Origin: Lachnospiraceae bacterium | GTDB lineage: Bacteria > Bacillota > Clostridia > Lachnospirales > Lachnospiraceae | Assembly: GCA_014804345.1 (NCBI GenBank) | Contig: JAAUZZ010000007.1 | Coordinates: 45,936-109,935, forward strand | DNA: 64,000 nucleotides | Direction: 5' to 3' | Shown here: piece by piece, positions 59,070 through 64,000 of the stretch | Numbering within the stretch: the first letter of the stretch is position 1 | How the letters are laid out: the number at the start of each line of letters is the position of its first letter | Notes under the pieces: model-generated | Databases searched by the model: none | Told to the model about the DNA's origin: nothing | Seen by the model: the letters and a program-made list of their open reading frames with translations, nothing else | Position numbers and translations under genes: made by a program

Positions 59070-60182
59070 ATGACAGAGAAAAAAGTGTATGAAATAATGC
59101 ACATAGATAGAAAAGTTGCAAGGATTAGCACATCGGGAGATTGCAAAATATATGATCAGTCATTTATGCCGTATAACTTATATTTGGAAGAAGCAGATGA
59201 TATTGATACGCTTGTTAATAATATCACAAACTTTTATTACTGGTGTGCAACAAGAGTGCTTACTTTAGACCGAACATATGCAAAAGAGATTTTAAACAGT
59301 ATCGGAATGTTACAAGCCGTGACGGATAAAGAAAGAGCGGGAATTGCATTATCTTATCGATGTGCGTCACTGACAGATGTTTTTTGGGTGAAATTAGAGA
59401 ATGAAAATATTTCCTTTGATGCAATCAATTTGTATGAAAATCATTTGGAAAATACATTTATGGACATTTCTTTAAGAGGAAAACAATATACGGTACAAAA
59501 CGAGAATTTAGCGCGGGATTTGTCAACGAACGGCTGTTTCCCGAAAGCTTGGCAACGCGTTGCGGATGGTTTCCGGTTACTGAAAGACGGCGGACAGGAT
59601 GCGGTTGAAAGAGAGCTGCTTGCCAGTCAGATATGCAGATGTTTTGACGTTTCACAGGTATTGTATGAAAGAGATTATTTTGATGGGGAACCGATCAGTG
59701 TCAGCCAAAATATGACATCAAAAGAATATTCGATTGCTTCAATTTCAGCATTTGAAATTTATGCGGCAAACCATGATAGGAATATCAAAGAAGATATTCT
59801 TTCTTTAGACCGACACAATTATTATATGATGAATATTGTGGATTATCTGGTTGGAAATACGGACAGGCATTGGGGAAACTGGGGTGTGCTCGTTTGCAAT
59901 TCCGATAATAAACCGGTAAGACTGCACGATTTGATGGATTTTAACCGTGCATTTCATTCCTATGACGATATAGAAGGAGCGAATTGTCAGACTATGTTTG
60001 GAGAACATATGAGCCAAAAAGCAGCAGCGATAATGGCTGTGGAGAAAATCGGATTGAATCAAATCAAGGAAGTGCGTGAGGAAGCTTTTCAGGAATTACC
60101 GCAGTTCTATGAAATGTTTTATAAAAGGCTGGAGGTATTAAAAAATTGTGGAGGTAACACACATTGCAATACGAAATCTTAA
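59070..60182 (+). CDS. HipA-like kinase domain protein
   Basis: The 370-residue protein has a C-terminal half with HipA-type catalytic phrases: VDYLVGNTDRHWGNWGVL (catalytic loop near 267-284) and RLHDLMDFNRAFHS (metal-binding Asp). Its N-terminal half (LRGKQYTVQNENLARDLST, CFPKAWQRVADGF, GGQDAVERELLASQICRCF) fits the nucleotide-binding lobe. HipA toxins phosphorylate tRNA synthetases; stand-alone HipA-like kinases without HipB, such as this one, occur in Firmicutes with unknown targets. GAGAGGGTGAC precedes the ATG. Confidence 0.75.
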   Translation: MTEKKVYEIMHIDRKVARISTSGDCKIYDQSFMPYNLYLEEADDIDTLVNNITNFYYWCATRVLTLDRTYAKEILNSIGMLQAVTDKERAGIALSYRCASLTDVFWVKLENENISFDAINLYENHLENTFMDISLRGKQYTVQNENLARDLSTNGCFPKAWQRVADGFRLLKDGGQDAVERELLASQICRCFDVSQVLYERDYFDGEPISVSQNMTSKEYSIASISAFEIYAANHDRNIKEDILSLDRHNYYMMNIVDYLVGNTDRHWGNWGVLVCNSDNKPVRLHDLMDFNRAFHSYDDIEGANCQTMFGEHMSQKAAAIMAVEKIGLNQIKEVREEAFQELPQFYEMFYKRLEVLKNCGGNTHCNTKS

Positions 60183-60619
60183 AGATACAGGAACATCCTG
60201 CGCTGAAACAGGAAGCAGCACAATGGTTCCATGAAAAATGGGGAATTCCGTTGGAGGCGTATCTTGACAGTATGGAGGAATGTTTGCAAAACACAAGTGC
60301 AGTTCCACAGTGGTATCTTGTGAAAAATAAGGACGAAATCATCGGTGGTCTTGGTGTGATTGAGAATGATTTTCATGACAGAAAAGACTTGACGCCAAAT
60401 GTGTGTGCCGTCTTTGTGGAACAGGCGTACCGTTGTCAGGGAATTGCAGGAGCAATGCTTGATTATGTCTGCAAGGATATGAACAGCAAGGGAATTGATA
60501 CGCTTTATTTAGTGACGGATCATACATCATTTTACGAGAGATACGGGTGGGAATTTTTGTGTATGGTACAAGGGGATGGAGAACCGGATATGACAAGAAT
60601 GTATGTTCATAAAATGTAA
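60164..60619 (+). CDS. GNAT family N-acetyltransferase
   Basis: The 151-residue acetyltransferase has an acetyl-CoA-binding region CAVFVEQAYRCQGIAGAMLD and the ending SFYERYGWEFLCMVQGDGEPDMTRMY. It starts with TTG at 60164, with GGAGGT at 60150-60155 inside the end of the HipA-like gene, so the two are co-translated. The close coupling hints at a shared process, for example antibiotic or toxin modification, but no substrate can be named. Confidence 0.82.
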   Translation: MQYEILKIQEHPALKQEAAQWFHEKWGIPLEAYLDSMEECLQNTSAVPQWYLVKNKDEIIGGLGVIENDFHDRKDLTPNVCAVFVEQAYRCQGIAGAMLDYVCKDMNSKGIDTLYLVTDHTSFYERYGWEFLCMVQGDGEPDMTRMYVHKM

Positions 60620-61143
60620 GAGGAGAACTGCCGATTCGTGTACGAATAATGAAGAAAATTGACATAAAATGCGAAATGATATTTTTCAGTCAAAAAGTGA
60701 ACTATGGTAAACCGGTTATGTAGTGGAAGTTACCATAAATAGGCGTTATGCAAGAAAAAATGCAAGTGTTATTTTTGTGGAAAGTTGAATCTTGGAAAAG
60801 AGCGGAAATTTTTGTTGGTTCTTTATGTGATGATGAGGTTCTTTTTTACAAATTTTGCATCAAAAATGACTGACATAGTCAAAAATAGTGGCATTGATTT
60901 TACAGAAAAATATCCCACACTTAATACAAGATGATAACATATCGAGAAGTACAAGTCTAGCATTATTTTAAAAATCTGATATAGCCGTCAAAAATATATA
61001 GAAGATTAAAAGCATGGAGGATATGATATGAAGTCATCGGGAAGCGATTGGTATCGGAAAATTTGGAGTCTTGATATCCGTCACTTAGAGTATCACAGAA
61101 AGAGAAGCCGCTGAGGATATAGCATATAGGAGGATACGTGAAT
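60620..61143. other. Gene-poor AT-rich stretch with a gene fragment
   Basis: Apart from the short fragment at 61028-61114, this 524 bp stretch shows only AT-rich DNA without a convincing promoter pair, hairpin or frame. Confidence 0.5.
61028..61114 (+). pseudogene. Short remnant, possibly of a methyltransferase gene
   Basis: A 28-codon frame with a good GGAGG site reads SSGSDWYRKIWSLDIRHLEY and then stops. The WY-KIWSLDI string resembles the N-terminus of class I SAM-dependent methyltransferases seen in Lachnospiraceae. The rest of such a gene is missing. A functional micropeptide cannot be excluded. Confidence 0.35.
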
Positions 61144-61386
61144 ATGGCGAGAATGAATTGCAAGTGTGGGAACATTTTAAGTACAACACAAGTGCCTAAT
61201 GACATAGAGTTATGGGTATATACAGACAAAGAATGGGAAGATATTATGGATTGTGAGATGTTAATTCCGTGGGAAATTCCATTGCCAACATATGATGTGT
61301 GGATGTGCCCTAAGTGTAAAAGACTGTATGTTTTTGAGGAAGGGAATAATGTACCCATAATGAGCTATGTTCTAGAAAATGATTGA
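61144..61386 (+). CDS. Small zinc-ribbon-like protein
   Basis: The 80-residue protein has two cysteine pairs (CKCG near residue 6 and CPKC near 55) that could bind one zinc ion, and a Trp/Glu-rich middle (ELWVYTDKEWEDIMDCEML). ATG 61144 is 10 nt after AGGAGG; GTG 61138 is possible. The family is not recognised; similar small proteins occur in Lachnospiraceae. Confidence 0.55.
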   Translation: MARMNCKCGNILSTTQVPNDIELWVYTDKEWEDIMDCEMLIPWEIPLPTYDVWMCPKCKRLYVFEEGNNVPIMSYVLEND

Positions 61387-61471
61387 ACTGAAAGCGAGGA
61401 ATGCTTCTTGAGCGACAGTTCAAGAAGATCGGTATAAGCAGAAAGAAAACAGGAAGTTTCAAAGGTATATA

Positions 61472-61525
61472 TGGCTACTTATTATTTTATACGTCATGGT
61501 CAAATTGAAGAATTTATTTATTAAT
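61472..61525 (+). pseudogene. Remnant of a histidine phosphatase gene
   Basis: A short frame MATYYFIRHGQIEEFIY is followed by a stop. YFIRHGQ is the N-terminal signature of phosphoglycerate mutase-like phosphatases (catalytic RHG). Nothing of the remaining about 180 residues follows, so it is a truncated gene start. Confidence 0.5.
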
Positions 61526-61560
61526 ATAACTTCCAGTTTGTATGGGAACCGGAGAGAGGC

Positions 61561-61788
61561 ATGATGGTCGTAATGAAAAGATTTTTTCTGATATTGTTGA
61601 ATTTAGGGCTTTTTCTAAGCATCGTTATTTTTTTAATAAGCATATATTTGTTTTTTCATGGTTCATTTGAGATGTTCCCGACGGAGGAACAGGAAGAAAA
61701 AGCGAAAATTTTTGCAACGTTTTTGGGCGTTTTGAGTTTTGTAGTGGGAGTGCTTCTTGCAAAATGGAGAAATAGACACGAGGGGTAA
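61561..61788 (+). CDS. Small two-helix membrane protein
   Basis: The 75-residue protein has two membrane segments (FFLILLNLGLFLSIVIFLISIYLFF and FATFLGVLSFVVGVLLA) linked by a short acidic loop. GGAGAG precedes the ATG at 61561; ATG 61573 is an alternative. Family not recognised. Its end nearly touches the converging dus gene. Confidence 0.55.
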   Translation: MMVVMKRFFLILLNLGLFLSIVIFLISIYLFFHGSFEMFPTEEQEEKAKIFATFLGVLSFVVGVLLAKWRNRHEG

Positions 61789-61791
61789 AAT

Positions 61792-62760
61792 TCAACACCG
61801 CATCTCACATTCCCGAAACAGGTTGTTGACTGCAATCTTGTATTCACTGTAATTCGAGGCTTTCCGAATTTTTTTGAGGTATTTGTCTGACGCCTCAAAG
61901 CTTTCAATCAAGTATGTCCACAAGTCTTTCATCTTGAAAAGCGTTGGCGTTTCACCCGGCATTTGCGCGGCATAGCCTTCAAATATTTCATCATGGAATG
62001 CCTTGAAAGTTTCTTTGGTAACGTGAGCAGATTGCATATCGTCTGAGCGCAAATTATCACTTTCGTGTTCTGTTAGTTGCACAATCAACGCCGGATTTTT
62101 CAAAATACCGCGTCCTATCATGATACAGTAAGTTTGCGGGAAAGCATCAAGAAGCGCTTCATAACTTTGCAGCGAGGTAATGTCCCCATTGTAACAAAGA
62201 GGAATATCCGGCAAAGCAGCGACAGCAGCCGCATATGCATCTTTATGCGGCGTGAATTTGTAAAGTTCTTTTTGTAACCGTGGATGAATGATCAGCTCCT
62301 CCATCGGATATTTTTTGTACAATTCAAGAATATTTTCCCACTCGTCAACTGATTCAACACCAATTCTGGTCTTAATGGAAATTTTCAGCGGCGACTGTTC
62401 ATAAATCTCATATAAAAACCGTTCCAACTCATCAAGAACACTCAAAAAACCGGAGCCACGCTTTCTTGCCGTGACCGTGCCGGAAGGGCATCCAAGATTG
62501 AGATTTACGGTAGTGTAGCCGTATTCTGCAATTTTGCGTGTAATCTGCAGAAATTCGTCCGAGCGGTTTGTCAGAATTTGCGGAACAACCGTGATGTGCG
62601 CATTATGTTCGGGAAGGATCTCGTTCATTTCCCGACGGTTCATTTTCTTACTTGCAATAAACGGTGTGAAATATTTGTCAATGCCGCCAAAATAGTGATT
62701 GTAGGCGTTTCTGTAGATATAAGTCGTGATTCCCTCCATTGGGGCAAGGTAAAATTTCAT
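61792..62760 (-). CDS. dus: tRNA-dihydrouridine synthase
   Basis: The 322-residue flavoenzyme reduces uridine to dihydrouridine in tRNA D-loops. It starts MKFYLAPMEGITTYIYRNAY (FMN-binding APMEG), has NLNLGCPSGTVTARKRGSGF with the catalytic cysteine near residue 91, ISIKTRIG, and GDITSLQSYE and MIGRGILKNP in the phosphate-binding part. GGAGAACTTCT precedes the ATG. This is a housekeeping enzyme; family assignment is firm, the exact tRNA position is not. Confidence 0.9.
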   Translation of the reverse strand: MKFYLAPMEGITTYIYRNAYNHYFGGIDKYFTPFIASKKMNRREMNEILPEHNAHITVVPQILTNRSDEFLQITRKIAEYGYTTVNLNLGCPSGTVTARKRGSGFLSVLDELERFLYEIYEQSPLKISIKTRIGVESVDEWENILELYKKYPMEELIIHPRLQKELYKFTPHKDAYAAAVAALPDIPLCYNGDITSLQSYEALLDAFPQTYCIMIGRGILKNPALIVQLTEHESDNLRSDDMQSAHVTKETFKAFHDEIFEGYAAQMPGETPTLFKMKDLWTYLIESFEASDKYLKKIRKASNYSEYKIAVNNLFRECEMRC

Positions 62761-62961
62761 AGAAGTTCTCCTGTTTCCTAAAAATCAGTCAACAAAGTCA
62801 ATGATTGTTTTATTATAGACTTTTATGATATGCGCGTCAAATACAACATGGATTCCCATTTTGACCTACTCTTTCTCAACGCTTTGTGATATGATAGTAC
62901 TATAACCGCAAGGGGAGAATCGTGATATTGTGAACGCATACACGATAAGTGAGGTATCGTA

Positions 62962-63879
62962 ATGGAATATTTGGAGAATACAAAAAAAGAAATTGACATT
63001 GGCGATATTTTTGTAATCCCGTTGTTTTTGCCGTGGAGAAATCTGGAGGATTTGATTGATTACAGAAAATATCGGTTTCGCAAAGATGACATATACGCGT
63101 ATGGACGATTGATTGACATTGATATGGGAAACTGCAAATTGATAGAAGTTTTTCAGTATGTAGGGAAAATTCCCGAAACGCCTGAAATCATTATCAATTC
63201 GGGGCGGATGTTTGCACCAATATTTATGGTGCACGCATTCAAAACAAGACGTTGGCGTTTCTTATTCAGCAATCCGCATTATGACAAGTGGGTTGACTCT
63301 GATTATGAAAACATTACTTTCCGATACCCTGTCCCACCTCCCCGCATATGGAAAGGCGGTCAGGATGTCAAAATCACACAACAACAATTCAATGAACTGG
63401 TAGAGGCGGGAATTGGAGATACCGTTATATATAGTGGGGTAGGTATAGAGGACGATATTCGCTCCTTGCTGGCGAAACAGGGAATGGAATTAAATTATGA
63501 AAAAATCGTGGAGGAGCGCCAAAGTGAATATCCACAACCGCGCGATAATGATAAAAAATTAAAGCAGACGATTGCACCGTTTCGCTGGATGTCGGAAAGC
63601 GGAAGCTATTCGTTAATCCTTGATGCAGGCATACTCAATCAGGAATGCTTTGAAAAAAATAATCTGTTAGGGAACGGATACGATTGGGAAAAGATTGCGT
63701 TGGCATTTATGGAACAATACATAACAGATACAAAGGCAAAATTTACATTTGATTGTGAGGCAGACACATTTTCGATGCAATCCTCCTCAAAGAAAGCATT
63801 GAAAGAATTTGCACTTGCATTTCACAAATTTACAACTGATACCAAGACTTTTAATGAATTATTAAGAGAAATAAAGTAA
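62962..63879 (+). CDS. Probable Imm26-Imm51 double immunity protein
   Basis: The product has 305 residues. The N-terminal half (EIDIGDIFVIPLFLP, DIYAYGRLIDID, APIFMVHAFKTRRW) fits the Imm26 pattern of immunity proteins for polymorphic toxins. The C-terminal half (APFRWMSESGSYSLILDAGI, LLGNGYDWEKIALAFMEQYI, SSKKALKEFALAFHKF) fits Imm51. Fused immunity domains neutralise different toxins of neighbours. No matching toxin gene lies in the window, so it looks like an orphan immunity gene. AAGTGAGG precedes the ATG. Assignments are from remembered family patterns. Confidence 0.6.
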   Translation: MEYLENTKKEIDIGDIFVIPLFLPWRNLEDLIDYRKYRFRKDDIYAYGRLIDIDMGNCKLIEVFQYVGKIPETPEIIINSGRMFAPIFMVHAFKTRRWRFLFSNPHYDKWVDSDYENITFRYPVPPPRIWKGGQDVKITQQQFNELVEAGIGDTVIYSGVGIEDDIRSLLAKQGMELNYEKIVEERQSEYPQPRDNDKKLKQTIAPFRWMSESGSYSLILDAGILNQECFEKNNLLGNGYDWEKIALAFMEQYITDTKAKFTFDCEADTFSMQSSSKKALKEFALAFHKFTTDTKTFNELLREIK

Positions 63880-63935
63880 GTCAGTTGTCGAAAAATGCGG
63901 CGGAAATCGTGATATCAAAGGAAAAGAAATAGCAG

Positions 63936-64000
63936 ATGGAACAGAAAAATAAAAAAGAACAAACTTTCAAAATAGAGAACAGAAAAGTTACGGTTTATCC
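63936..64000 (+). CDS. Possible gene start, cut by window edge
   Basis: An open frame starts MEQKNKKEQTFKIENRKVTV and runs off the window. AAAGGAAAAG lies upstream at some distance. Too short to identify; the start is tentative. Confidence 0.35.
   Translation, partial: MEQKNKKEQTFKIENRKVTVY

Overview
The window looks like a chromosomal segment of a spore-forming, anaerobic Firmicute, most likely Lachnospiraceae or a close Clostridial relative. This rests on spore genes (cotJA, cotJB, an interrupted cotJC, a SpoVAF/GerA-type germination gene, a CotF-like coat gene), an oxygen-sensitive class III ribonucleotide reductase (nrdD-nrdG), moderate to low GC, strong GGAGG ribosome binding sites and Lachnospiraceae-type surface proteins. 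No rRNA, tRNA or CRISPR array was seen.

Left chromosomal flank (1-15226): the 3' end of a MutS-like ATPase gene; a PD-(D/E)XK 'transposase'-type nuclease; a 1735-residue repeat-rich secreted protein; a one-helix membrane peptide; nrdD-nrdG behind a consensus promoter and two NrdR boxes; a dUTPase; an acetyltransferase; a SpoVAF-like gene on the minus strand; a GC-rich island with its own promoter and terminator that looks like an unassigned small RNA; and the cotJ operon.

Centre (about 15227-51906): a 36.7 kb integrative and conjugative element (ICE) inserted inside cotJC. The gene is cut after codon 138. The first part lies at 14813-15226 and the remaining 63 codons at 51907-52098; joining them at a shared GCA restores a 201-residue CotJC frame. 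A large serine recombinase ends 20 bp from the right junction. From left to right the element carries a maintenance module (ParA, a ParB-position protein, an ArdC/ImmA-like metalloprotease, a small transfer-assisting protein, and a replication initiator with six iterons at an exact 22 bp period inside its coding sequence); a type IV secretion system (PcfB, VirD4, Maff2, VirB6-like, PrgI-VirB4 fusion, M23 peptidase, DUF4315, CD1107/DUF4366); a set of surface fibre genes with a collagen stretch, phage-tail-like modules and a 28-29 residue repeat; topoisomerase III; MobC and a MOBP relaxase; a hairpin-rich non-coding block; a type I toxin-antitoxin; a nucleotidyltransferase pair; a lipoprotein; a divergent regulator/methyltransferase cassette; a structured non-coding block; and the recombinase. 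An 18-22 bp palindrome built on TATGCGACGTCGCATA recurs five times, all inside the ICE.

Right flank (51907-64000): a HicA remnant joined to HicB, a LysR regulator, an ECF S-component, a ferredoxin-tailed aldo/keto reductase, a CotF-like coat protein, a BlaI-M56 peptidase-secreted peptide operon, a HipA-like kinase with an acetyltransferase, a zone of gene remnants, a tRNA-dihydrouridine synthase, and a probable Imm26-Imm51 fusion without a visible toxin.
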